A stretch of 64,000 bases of DNA from Entonaema liquescens (Eukaryota > Ascomycota > Sordariomycetes > Xylariales > Xylariaceae). The notes below the pieces were generated by a model. It was given only the letters and a program-made list of their open reading frames with translations. It was not told where the DNA came from and ran no database searches. The position numbers and the translations under genes are program-made. The DNA lies in the NCBI GenBank assembly GCA_902805475.1, contig CADCSX010000023.1, forward strand, positions 4,154,001 through 4,218,000, read 5' to 3'. Positions 38,328-49,386 of this stretch are shown here, one piece after another (within the stretch, counting starts at the first letter, position 1; every line of letters begins with the position of its first letter).

Positions 38328-38933
38328 TTAGGCAGCATCGCCAAAAGTATTCTCGCCCGAGTAAGTTATGTAGAGGAACCTGAACAAGAAAAGTTGGTTA
38401 GCACGTCATCACGACGGAAAGTAGCGGTTGGAGGCAAACGCACCCATCTTCATCCTTGTGTTCCTCATAAATGCTACTCATAAGGGCGGCAGTCGGAGGA
38501 AGGACCTCGTCAACGAAGATGAAGATCGCCTTCTCCGGTGACAGCTTGATACGCTTTCGGATCACATAGACGAACTGGCCTACGGTAAGATCTGCGGGCA
38601 CGAGATACTTCTTCTTGTCGATGGTCGCAATGTCTGATTTCTCAACCTTCTCGCAGATGACCTGTTTGCGAAAATATTGGTTAGAACTCGACGGCTTCAA
38701 AGGGGTTGAGCAAACAAAGCGGTGAGATGTCGTGGGTGGGACGTTGGACAGGAATAATGACGACAGAAGCCACGAACAAGTCGAGCAGGCAAAAACGACA
38801 AAAAAGCTATAGATGATGGAGGATGATGGAAATAATTACATACCGGAATGCGGTCGGCGTATTTCTGACGAATGCGCTCGGCTTCGGCCTTGCGCTTCTC
38901 AAAGGGGTGTTCGTCCTTAAACTTGGATCGCAT
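38328..38933 (-). CDS. ATG8: Atg8, autophagy ubiquitin-like modifier
   Basis: Conjugated to phosphatidylethanolamine on the autophagosome membrane after Atg4 cleavage; needed for membrane expansion and cargo binding. Three exons on the minus strand, 38933-38844, 38661-38444 and 38379-38328 (90+218+52 nt), give exactly 119 residues. It begins [18 protein letters not shown], continues with [20 protein letters not shown] and [20 protein letters not shown], and ends ENTFGDAA, so Gly116 is the processing site and DAA the removed tail. The intron after IP (182 nt) and the one within DEDG-FLYI (64 nt) fall in conserved fungal positions. Without the last exon the frame would read through into a spurious CVCLQPLLS tail. 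No frame errors. Confidence 0.98.
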
Positions 38934-40335
38934 CTTGACGATAGTGGTCGTTGGCGATAACGAGTTGTGTTGTGGAAGGTGAAGAATGGCGGGACTTGCT
39001 GAAATAAGAAGATGGAATAGAAAAGTAAGAGACGAGCTAAAGGTGGAAGATGGATAGATTTAGCGGTGCTTGTTTGATGATGATTATGATGATGATAATG
39101 GATGGTTCCGGTGTTCGTTCTTTAGTTTAGTAGAGGTGTTGAGGTTTAGGTTAAAGGTTGGAAGGTACGGGTTTGGTTTAATGGTGGGGGGAGTCGTGCT
39201 AGATCCAAGGCAACCTCTCCCGGTCCCAGCAGCCCAGGTGATTTGGGTTTAATGACCAAAATTCCTTATGTTAGGTTAGGTACTTACGGGATGTACTTAT
39301 GACGAACAACTCAAGTGACTTTGACTGAGCCACCGATTGCATGGAAGTCACAGATAAGCTTACAAACGCCCATGTATACAAAGTATACATGTACCCAATA
39401 GGCAGACGGTCAGCTAAAGTAAGGCTGCCGGTGTTGTTCGTTAGTGCTCAGATGCCTACTAGAATGTATTAAATGTGCATAGGCGGATAGGTATTGGCGG
39501 GGCAGGAATAGAGAGCGGGGCAAGATGTATGCGGGTATTAGTGACCGGTGACTGAATGAGCAACCAGGCAACTTAAACCTAGCACAACGTGACCGAACCA
39601 AAATAGGATTAGCCGGATCTGATTTTACAAAGAACCATACTTTGGTTTAGGTACCATGTACTTTATTCATATTTCCAATATGGGCATATCTTCATTTACC
39701 AACTTAATTAACCACTCTCAACTCTGTCACAATATGGTGTCACTTGACCGCTACATTACAATAAAAGGAAAGCACCCTTGCGACATGCTCTGAGCTTTGA
39801 TCTCTGACGAAGCATAATGGAATGACGTCGAAGGAAAAGAACCTAATTGTCGTCTAGGTACCTACATATACAAATCCGTACCCGGGTCCGAGCATACCTA
39901 CGCAAGAGGTAAGAAGAATAACACTTTGACATTGACATACAATATTATTATAGAGCTTGTGCCCCTTTACTGAGCTTGGGGACATGATAGCCAAGCGAGA
40001 GCTGACAAACTTGGTACGAAAGTTAAGAGACAGCCCCTGGCATATTCAGACCTTACGTAGCGAGTAACTAGCTAGGAGTTGTGATAAAGTAATAGTTAAC
40101 CTCGTCGTATTCAGTAGACTTCCTTTTCGCATATAATTAAGCGTAAAGTCATGGTTGTTGGCACTAAGCTTATTGTGTATCTCAGTCACGAAGACTACGG
40201 AGCACAATAGCTCGAACCCCTTATCCGTTCGCCTACTGGTATGGGCTATTTACTACTACATGGCCTGTTTTCTCAATTTATTGCGAGCCATGTTACATCG
40301 TGCATGGTCCCCCCCCCCCTTTTTTTTTTGCCTGA
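38934..40335. other. Intergenic between ATG8 and AMA1
   Basis: Upstream of ATG8 and downstream of AMA1 (both minus). AT-leaning with GAT/TGA-rich stretch at 39078-39100 and a CTAGGTACCT variant at 39853-39862. A C-run/T-run junction at 40311-40329 abuts the AMA1 stop. No gene seen. Confidence 0.5.
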
Positions 40336-42395
40336 TCAGCGAATCACCTCTCCCTCCTTGTCGATGCCTTCTTCCATCTCTAAGATGTCGCTCCCTGCTA
40401 GAACACCGCTTCCAAGCGTAGTCGCCTTGCACGATGCTGCCCACACTTCATGGAATTTGACGCTCTCGTCGCTGCTCGCAACTACGATGCAGCCTTCCTC
40501 GGCCGTGCGACTCCTTAGCCTCTCCTTTGTACGGTATGTATCGCTCGGTCCACCCGGATATGCTATGGCGTACAGCGCGCGGTGTTCGCCCTCCTACGGT
40601 ACCGCTGCGACCTGCCGGCAGTCTGGCCAGCTGAATACGGCGATGCGGTACGGATGGTCGGGCTGCGCATATCCAAAGGTTGCGGCGATCTCCCGCCGAG
40701 TCTTGCTCCATATGAGAGACGTAACCTGAGCCGCAACCGATATAGTAGCCAGTGCGGCGCCAGAGTTTGCGTGGTAAAAGTGGATGCATTTGTCATTAGA
40801 TCCTCCGCCAGTAGCAATCAACCCCTGACGCCACGGGCAGAATGCGATAGCTTTAACAGCCGCCCCGTGGTGCCATCGGTGTTTCTTAGAGCCGACCGGA
40901 AAATATCTCAGGGCCGGCGACGGATCAGGGCTGCTGGACGCAAATTCGGGCAACGAAATCGAAGCATCGTCCCCAGGGTTGGTAGGATGTGACGAGGCAG
41001 GCTGTTCCTCACTAGAGGTGCTCGCTATTGATAGCTTCGAAAAGCCCAAGCTAAGGTCAGACCCTACATCTATGAGATCGTTTGCAGCGAAGAGGCAGCA
41101 TAGATTATCGTTTCCTCCTGTAGCGAACTGGTTGCCGTCAGGAGACCAGGCGAGACCGCATACCTGCTGCGAGTGAACTTTGATATGAGCAAGCAACGTC
41201 ATCGCGCCACGCCAATTTTCCCGGGCCACTTCCTAAGGCTCGGGCCATTCTACCGCGTAATAATAGATGTCGCCCAGATCATCGCCTACGAGGAGGTCTT
41301 CCGTGTCAACCAGGACACCAGGGTTACGCTTGTTTCGTGAAGGTCGTGGAGTAGAAGTGGGACGCCAGGAAAGGCAAGCTATGGGTGCGGGATGATACAT
41401 CTCGAAGCGAGGGAGTAGACTGTCAAAAAGTGATACTAAAGAGAGCAGTCCGCTTGAACGGCCGAACGCTAGTATTGACTTGCCACCCTTCTCGGAAGAG
41501 AATGCCACCGAAGTTAGCCACGAACCGTCCTTGAGTCCCGTATTTAGAAGCGTGACGCCTGAAGCTTCTGACCACCCATAGAGCAGATTGCCCAGCCCAA
41601 CGACCAACGTGTTACACGTGTGAGAATATGCCATGACAGAGCAGTAGAAATCGTCACGCAGGCCCGGGGCATCGAGGACCCTGGTAGATATTAACGACTG
41701 CGTTGCTAAGGGTTCAGTTTACGCACTTGAACGGAGCATTAGGGAGGCATCGCTCTTCCCTCCGAATCTCTGCGATCGCGTCAGTTTCATTAGGCTATTG
41801 CGGAGTATCGGATTTGCATACTGGGAACATAACAGTCGTTGCTCCACTCGCTTCCCGTCCATGTCGTCTTGGCTTCTCGCAGTAGGGATCTCCCCTTATG
41901 CTTACAGCGAGGAAACGTCGAGTATCCGTCAAAATCTAAAATCCTCTGGATCCGGTCTATCTTCAGTGCCAAAGCAATTCTGCCTTCATGCTTCTCCTGC
42001 TCATCTTCGGATTTGGGCTGCGTGTTCGAAAACGCGGTGGCATACAGACGGGCATTCGTGCCAGAGCTAACTCTCCGCCCACGTCCGTCATTAACGCCTC
42101 CAGGGGCTAAGCCGCCCACAGACCAGACGGCGCCATTACTGACTTGCCGTTGTTCCAGGCTGTGCAAGTCTAGGACGGTACCGATACGCCGCTGGCTACC
42201 ATCAGATCGAGACGCTTGTCGGGCGGAGAGGGGCGAAGACCGCTTCGGCGTGAAACAGAAGACATCCGAGGCTGCATTTTCCGTGCGATGAAGCCGTTCC
42301 AACGGCGAGAGCTCATTGGCTTGCTTGGTGGCTCGAAACCGATCTTGAAGGGGTACATACACTGGTACAAACCGGTCCGGTGACGCGATAGGCAT
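40336..42395 (-). CDS. AMA1: AMA1, meiosis-specific APC/C activator (Cdc20/Cdh1 family), with two in-frame TAG codons
   Basis: WD40 activator and substrate adaptor of the anaphase-promoting complex in meiosis and ascospore formation. Exons 42395-41723 and 41680-40336 encode about 672 codons. A C-box-like PDRFVP occurs near the N terminus; WD repeats include LDAPGLRDDFYCSVMAYS, VCGLAWSPDGNQFATGGNDN and IAFCPWRQGLIATGGGSNDK; the protein ends EGEVIR, the Ile-Arg tail that docks on the APC/C. Two TAG codons interrupt an otherwise continuous frame: 41233-41235 (WPEP-stop-EVARENW) and 40594-40596 (AAVP-stop-EGEHRALY). Conserved sequence resumes in the same frame after each, and Trp is the expected residue at both. 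UAG-to-UGG A-to-I editing in sexual tissue is established in Fusarium and Neurospora, so I read the gene as functional after editing. A separate frame break at 41823-41825 (GGG) looks like a missing base. A pseudogene is the alternative. Confidence 0.85.
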
Positions 42396-43438
42396 ATTGG
42401 GGAAAAGAAAGAATAATGAAAGCTACTGATATCATCCCTTAGGCCGAGAAGAAGAGCAGGTAAACTATAGGGATTGCCAGATCCTACGAGGTGGATGGGC
42501 AAGCTAGGTTCCTACCAGGTCTTACAAGCGCTCTTCCATGATTCGAAGAAGACGAGGAAGGAATGAAGAGTTAAGTATAAGAGAAGAAAGACTGCGTCCA
42601 AGGGAACTGCTTCCATTTCGATGTCTGCAAGTTGAAACTAACACGGAGCTGTAGGGTATCCATGAAACCAATGAGGTAAAACTGAGAACTGCCTGGATAA
42701 GAGCAAAACCTGTAATTCTATGAGCACCAATTTATTTATGATCCCCTTGGCCCCCTTGGCCAATATATTACTACGTACTGTCTCTTTAATACAAATCGTG
42801 TGCAGTGGTGATACCATTCCTGATGCCCAGGTGTAAGGTATGAAGGTGGTATATATAGATGAATAGTTAAGCTCCATTGTAGAACAGCCACTTCAATTAT
42901 TCATGTGGGCGTTATTTCTTTCTTTCTTTTTTTTTTTTTTTTTTTCTTTTCGGTATTCAGTTCTAGATTTGGGTTTGCTGAAGCTCTTGGCGCGGTAAGC
43001 CACGACATATAATACCTGAAGCCAACAATTGTTGCTCGATTGTCGGTATGACTTTATTTATCAAACGACGATGATAAATAATCATCGATAATTCATTTCA
43101 AAATACCTAAAGTAAGGAACTCCGGCGACGATAGAAAAATATACCGCAGAGGAATGAGAGATATTCCTTCTACTTAGGTATGTTTATACATGAAATTAAA
43201 TGTTGAAGCAGCTACCCCACTATCATACGTAACGTTTACCTATATGTAAGATACCCAGTTAGGTCAGTAAATACCATACCTACCTAACCTTATCCTATAA
43301 CTACATATGTACCTACCTACATGTACCTAGGTTAGGTATCTTCGGCATCTTATCAACAACACATCAAAATAAGTTAGGAATGCTCGATACTTGATTTTGG
43401 TCTTCGTTTGACAGTCCAGTTGAAAAAGAAAACTCGAC
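42396..43438. other. Divergent promoter region AMA1 / BET4
   Basis: Shared upstream region. Holds a T/C-rich low-complexity tract at 42918-42950 and repeated TACCTA motifs at 43260-43340. No gene seen. Confidence 0.55.
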
Positions 43439-44705
43439 ATGGATAGTGTATGTCTGCTCTAAAGGAACATTGTATAGCATAACTGACGGGTCGCAAGAAT
43501 AGCACGGCGCAGCTCGCACCGCTCGAACCACCCGAACCGAAGAGCAGCGCCGACAGGATCTTGATAGGATCTCCAAATATCGCGACCTCGAGGACTCTAT
43601 CCAAGCCCAAGCTTCAGAAAACAATTACGGCTCCGCCCTCTTTCAGCTTACCTCTAAATTACTCCGTCTAAACCCCGAATACTACACGATATGGAACGTC
43701 CGTCGTCGCTGTCTAATCTCTGGATTATTCTCCACACCTTCGGATGGGTCATCGCCCTCGAAGGCGTCACCGAATACTTGTCGGGAAGACACTACGATTT
43801 CGTCTTCAGGTCACTCCTCTCATTCGTCCTCGGATGCAACCCCGCCAAACCGAGACTCCCCGACAGCTGGGAAGAGTGGTACTACAGTTGATGACAAGCG
43901 AAGAGAACATGTCGAAGCCGACGTCAATACGCTACAGTCTGAGCTGGCGTTCACCATTCCCCTGCTACTAGAATACCCCAAGTGCTATTGGATTTGGAAG
44001 TACCGCAGATGGCTCCTCGAGCAAGCCATCATACGACTCCCCGCGTCTGTCGCACGCAATATCTGGGAGGCCGAACTCGCCCTGGCATCTAAGATGTTGA
44101 CCAAAGATCGCCGTAACTTTCATGCGTGGGGTTATAGGAGGAACGTGGTAGCCGCGCTCGAGAGTCCTTCGCTGGATGGTAAGAGTATGGTCGAAGACGA
44201 GTTCGCCTATACTACAAGAATGATCAATGTTGACCTATCTAACTTCTCGGCTTGGCACACACGAAGTCAGCTTATATTACGTCTGCTGGACGAACGCGGG
44301 GCCGACGATGCTGCTAGGAGTGTTTTCCTCGAAGATGAACTCGATCTTGTCCGAGAAGGTCTCAACGTTGGACCCGAGGATCAAAGTCTCTGGTATTACC
44401 ACCAATATATGGTATCGCAGATCGTGAACCGTAGTGGAGGGCCGACTATAGCACCGGCTTTGACTACTGCGGAGCGGGTGACCTACGTGAAGAAGGAAAT
44501 CGATGATATTAAGGATTTGCTGGAAGACTACGAGGACGTGAAGTGGATCTACGAATCCTTACTAGAATATACAATCGCGCTGAAGGGCCTCGGAGAGCAG
44601 GTTGAAGATCCCGCGGAGTGGCTCGCAAAAGTACGTGCACTGGATCCAATGCGAGCGGGTAGGTGGGATGACGTAGAGAAGCAACTGGGCACCGCTCAGC
44701 ACTAA
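43439..44705 (+). CDS. BET4: Rab geranylgeranyltransferase alpha subunit (Bet4)
   Basis: Alpha subunit of GGTase II, which with Bet2 and REP attaches geranylgeranyl groups to Rab C termini in the cytosol. A 9-nt first exon (43439-43447, encoding Met-Asp-Ser) joins exon 2 (43503-44705) across a 55-nt intron with branch point ATAACTGAC, giving 403 residues starting MDSHGAARTARTTRTEEQRR. The prenyltransferase-alpha repeats are visible in order: YTIWNVRRR, CYWIWKYRRW, NFHAWGYRRN, NFSAWHTRSQ and SLWYYHQYM. A Ser-rich low-complexity insert lies between repeats one and two. The frame is clean throughout. The start was chosen because the tiny exon gives the typical MxSHG N terminus and a good donor (GTATGT). 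It is tail to tail with the phosphatase gene, 75 bp apart. Confidence 0.93.
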
Positions 44706-44780
44706 TCAGCCAACTGTTAATGTTACTGCTACGTCTTCGATTCATGAGACGAGTTGTATTTCTCCCATCTTGATTTCTCT

Positions 44781-46533
44781 CTAGACAGGTAACGTGCCGT
44801 TACATTTACCTACTATCAGGCTTGCTTGTGTCCCAACTAGCCCGTCGAAATAAGCTAGTAGGTTCTTTGCTGGTACCATATCCAGCAGACCAAGACTAGG
44901 GTTGGATGATTTTAGGGGTTTTCCGCCAAATAAAACCCTCACGAAGAATCCATCCTCGTATATTCTTCTTGGCGGCACCTGGCCATCTCCGATATTGCGT
45001 TTTGTACCCGAGTCTCGAGATGCTATCGCATCTCCCTTTCTTTCGTATAACTCAAAGACTACCTCACTACCCATTCCGGGCCACTGGGAATATTCTGCGT
45101 CAGAATTTGCTCTATCTGGTTTTATAGCAACATAATGCGAGGCAACTTACCACCATGGTGTCGATTTGTAGTATACTTAGCAACCGACTTACAGATCCGT
45201 CGTGTGCTATGTTGTGGAAGTAGAGGGCCCTCCTCTGCCGATTATCGCATTTCGTAGATGTTCGCTCAGCTCCGCAACCCATACGCCATACGTAGCGGTG
45301 GACGCGGCAAGCGAATCGCTGGCGTCGCGGTATATCTGCGAATACTCCCACTGTCCGATACGATACACGGCGTCAGCTGTCGCTTGGTCTACACAGGTGG
45401 ACGAATTTACGCCTCCTTCTAGCTTGCATGGCAGTGGTTTTGCGTGACATTGCCGTGCCGAGAGGTTGTCAAAGTAATGATCGAAACTCGCATGGAACCC
45501 AGAATCGTTCGGGGACACCCCGATATGCCGTCTAGCTTGCCAAATAAATCAGTAGCAACTTCTAAATGGCGCCCCCAAGCCGCGTTAGAGGAAGACTTGA
45601 TCGCGTTGAACAAATTGCTGCCTACTCCGCAACTATACTGCGGTTCGAGGCTGTCAACTTCGGCCCCTTGAATAGTTAGAGGTACCGACTCGGCCGTTCC
45701 CCACATCCCGCTGATCAACATGCCGGCGACCTGACTCGTGATTATGTTCTGGGTGACGCGGTACGCCACGCTGGCTCTCCAGTCTTCGCTTCTATGGGGG
45801 AGGAACCCGAAAAGGCCATGGTAAACCTCGTAAAGGTCGCGACCGTGGATCCAAGAGTCGCTAAGCCCCGCAGAAGTTATCTGGGGGAATTGGCAAGTTC
45901 CAATCCAGCCAGAGGGGATATAGGGGTTGACTGGTGATATATAACCCTTCCAAAAAACCTCAGCGGGCTGCTTACTGCCATTACCAAAGGGGCTCCCGTA
46001 GTAATAGAGTCCCTGATCGTCGCAGTCCCAACGGTAAGACTCTACCGGGAAAGCGTTGCTCGCATATGGCGTTCGCTTGTGATGTCGTTGAATCTAAGGG
46101 TATTTAGCTGCTTGCGATAGCGTAGTAGGTATAGTCGAAGCTTTCAACTAACTATTTCGACATATCTAAGCTGATATTCACTTGATGGCTTGACATATTC
46201 TGTCTTCCGAACATGTGGCATGTTGCACCAATTATACACACCATATTGTGCATCTGGTGTATCCGAGGTATTAAAGATAAACCCGTAGACTCCCTCGCCA
46301 TGCAGAGCGACGGTTAAGTTATTTATAAACGTGTTACTTGGAGGGTACCATCCGAGGTCCGCCTTTTGCGCCGACACAACTGCTGCCGTGGACCACAAAT
46401 TCGAGAACCAGAATCTCATGGCGTGGGTTGGATAAGTATCTGTTACTTCGGAATATAGAAATGCCACGAAACGTGCAGCGCAGATGGAGATGAAAAGCAA
46501 AGCAAGACTAATCAATTGCTGCCAGGGTGGCAT
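44781..46533 (-). CDS. Membrane-anchored histidine-phosphatase-like protein
   Basis: Branch-2 histidine phosphatase-like protein (acid phosphatase/phytase fold), predicted type II membrane anchored. Exons 46533-46153, 46093-45151 and 45083-44781 give about 542 residues with two bases restored. Residues 5-25 (LISLALLFISICAARFVAFL) form a signal anchor. The catalytic RHxxRxP-like motif is QRHHKRTP, just after intron 1; a C-terminal HD motif is present in FHNIAHDGS. Frame breaks: 45518-45521 (CCCC, expected CCCCC) between LDGISG and VSPNDSG, and 45225-45233 between IIGRGG and LYFHNIA; both are closed by one base. The start is uncertain: 46533 precedes the anchor, but a frame starting at 46690 (MSKLANLLNK) could be an N-terminal cytosolic part if another base is missing. 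Substrate unknown. Intron 1 uses a GTTAGT donor. Confidence 0.8.
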
Positions 46534-47150
46534 AGCTACCAAGATATATGTGTAGGTCCTCGTCGAAGTTAGAATGCGACACTGCTTGATCCTCCCCACG
46601 TGGTAGCGGCTGCAAAGGTTCGTCTGCAGGCATGGGTTTTGGCGTGTGCTGTTTTGAGGTCTTATTAAGTAAATTAGCAAGTTTAGACATGGGCGTGCTG
46701 GCAGTTTCTTCTTTCCTTCTCAGAGATGATATCACACACTAAGAAAGGAGTAGGTATATCTTCCTCACCCAGCATGTTGTCCTGATGAAGTCTGGTTTAA
46801 TAGCTTCACTATGTAGTGGTGGTACGGAGTGGCTGGACGACACACGTTCTTGTAAGGACTTCGCTGACTGGTCGGAGATAAATCATTAAATTTAGTCCTC
46901 ATGCATGGCACCAGGGATCTAATGGGTACATCTCTATTAGATCTTGGGATACCTAGGTATTCGCTCTAAGTTTGGTACATACATAGATATCTCTACAGCG
47001 TCTCAACTCATGGGCGTGGTTCTCTTACTATAACGTTACAATAGGCTATGGTATTTAGTTTATAACATCTAATGTACCCCCCTGAGCGTGATTTATAGAT
47101 ATATCAACGTCTCTTAGCAGATCATTCCGCTTGCTCTTATTGATAGACGG
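46534..47150. other. Upstream region of the phosphatase-like gene
   Basis: Holds a short open frame (46690 down to about 46511) with ATG and no known domain, either uORF or N-terminal coding sequence of the phosphatase-like gene. Also a TACCTAGGTA copy at 46950-46959 and the 3' side of the NUDIX gene. Confidence 0.5.
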
Positions 47151-47891
47151 TTAAAAGTACTTCTGCGTCTGCGCAAAATGCATTCCAGCAGCAAAATGGA
47201 ACAGCTTCGCCGCAACAATTGTGCGTTCGGCTTTGGAGTACTCAACTAGGCGGTCATAGAGCTCACTGAGAGGTACGACTACGCGTTGGATGTGTTCACC
47301 ATCCTCGAGGCGCTGCTCAGGTTCTTCATCACCTTCGCGCAACTGCACCTCGACCATAGCCATTTGCATGTTCGCATCGCTCATCCCCGGATCGGCCGCT
47401 TGTACAGGGCTCATACTGAGTAAACGACAATCGTAACCTGTTTCTTCCTTAAACTCGCGCACAGCAGCTTGCTCGGCTGTTTCATCGGCGTCTATCAAGC
47501 CCGCCGGCCACTCCACCGTGTACGAGTCTAGCGGCGGCCGGTACTGAATCACGAGCATGGTCGACGCCGGCCGCGACGGGTGCAGCAGGATATTTCCCAT
47601 CGCAACTGCGTCTACACCCGCCTTGCCCCGCGTCTTGCGCGTCGCCACCTCCCACGTCCGCTGCTTGCCGACCTGGTCGGTATAGTCGATCCTCTTGAGA
47701 GTTACCCATTTGGCCTGTTCGACGGGCAGCTCCGAAACTTGGTTGATAACTGGTTCCTGGGTCTTTTGCGACATCTTGAATGATGAACGAGACTTGCGCG
47801 CTAAGAACCGCGTGGTCGATAACGAGCGCAGTATCGGATTAAGACGTCGAGTCTGAATAGTCCAGCCCTTGAACAAGCAGGCCTTTCCCAT
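47151..47891 (-). CDS. YSA1: ADP-ribose pyrophosphatase, NUDIX hydrolase (Ysa1/NUDT5-like)
   Basis: Hydrolyses ADP-ribose and related ADP-sugars to AMP and ribose 5-phosphate, limiting free ADP-ribose. Single exon, 246 residues. The NUDIX box is seen as GLIDADETAEQAAVREFKEE followed by TGY, matching Gx5Ex7REUxEExGU. It is preceded by VIQYRPPLDSYTVEWPAG, typical of the ADP-ribose group, and QAADPGMSD follows. The first 40 residues are rich in Arg, Ser and Thr without acidic residues (RRLNPILRSLSTTRFLARKS), resembling a mitochondrial presequence. An internal Met (MSQKTQEP, about residue 40) could start a cytosolic form. The frame is clean. Confidence 0.93.
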   Translation of the reverse strand: MGKACLFKGWTIQTRRLNPILRSLSTTRFLARKSRSSFKMSQKTQEPVINQVSELPVEQAKWVTLKRIDYTDQVGKQRTWEVATRKTRGKAGVDAVAMGNILLHPSRPASTMLVIQYRPPLDSYTVEWPAGLIDADETAEQAAVREFKEETGYDCRLLSMSPVQAADPGMSDANMQMAMVEVQLREGDEEPEQRLEDGEHIQRVVVPLSELYDRLVEYSKAERTIVAAKLFHFAAGMHFAQTQKYF

Positions 47892-49386
47892 AGAGTTTCG
47901 GGATGATGACCTTGTCCAAAACGAGACGTCGAGTGACTATCGGAATTGCGAATGGGAATAGAGAGTTAAATTGGAAGAATCGCGGGCGATAAGTTATTTG
48001 TCTTTGAGCGTATTACGTCATTGTTTTTAGATAATTGAAAATAAGTAATATATGACACATCTCGAAACACTCCTGCTAACTATAGAATTGACCCATGGTT
48101 GGGATTGTCTGAGCTAAGCTATTAAATAAGCTCTTTTTCGCAGCTCTTAACCCTCGGGGAAGCTATTGCCGTGTATATCTGGGTTGTGTTCACATCAACG
48201 GCTTATATTGTTGTTACATCCGAATAACTTCACCTGTCAAGAGCATAGGATAGTGGGATTGACCTCATTATAAATATTCAGTTATTTGATTAACCAAGCA
48301 TTAATTCCAATGCATCTTAAGCCACACCTTGTATAATATCGATTGGCATATCATAATGCATATGAATGTTGGTATCATACTACTGACGCTTCTCAATGTA
48401 GTGCGCCCCGTCCTCAGGCGGCTCATGGCTACTACAGACAAAGATCGTGAAGCTAGAAACAAGTATATCCATCAACACAAGCTAGAAGTTCCACCCGTCT
48501 AATGTGACTTATTGATGCTACAGGTGTTTCCTTCGAATAAATTGTTCTTATCCACGAAAGGGTATATATAACCCTGTTCATAGTCACCCAGCAAAACAGA
48601 TTTCAAGCATCCTAGGTAATTGCTGTAGCCCTGCATCAAGTCATGCTTATCTTGTTACTATTATATAACCTGGAAAAGTGTATAAATTCTATGGAAGTAT
48701 CCAAGTACCTAGCGACTCTGGTCCTATCTACTTGACTACTGAAAACGCGGCTAAAGTCACATTTTATATTTTCACCGATAAATTCTACATCTCTAGTCGA
48801 GGAAACATTCCCGGTTTGTCGCACGCTTACATTAAGGTGATTCCCAGAAATGGACTCGCAACGACGCCAACTTTTGAAAATTCTGGGCACAAGGGTCTGG
48901 TTCTAGGTACGTAAACCGAAAGGGCTAATCATGCAAAGTTCGTTGCTGAAAGCCGTGGCTTTGATGTCTATTCAACCCGAACAATGGGGAAGCTCAAAAC
49001 CACGTGGCCACATATAATCCCTTGTCTGACGGACTTCCCTGGCTGGAATATTTGATCTATGGCTGAGTTGATCCCGTTATTTGGGTGCTAAAAGATGGAA
49101 ACACCCACTGTATGTAGTGCAGTCTTTGTTTATCAGCAACCTCTATTTCTGAATTTCGAGGCTAAATGACAAACATTTCAAGCCTTTGATAAGAGAAGAC
49201 ATTGTGCACATATCAATCCGGGAAGTTTCTTTTATTTGCCTATGGCACACCTCATCCTTTATACCCCACTAGGAAGGCCATACCTTTATTAAGCTTCGAG
49301 TACAAAGCAGTAGAGCATTCACTCATATATATTGGTATTCATGAATACTAAGGTAGGATGTCATCTTTTCAACTCACAAATCAATC
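47892..49386. other. Intergenic between NUDIX and kinase genes
   Basis: AT-rich spacer. A 78-codon frame at 48678-48914 has no recognisable domain and I do not call it. No repeat or RNA gene seen. Confidence 0.5.
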
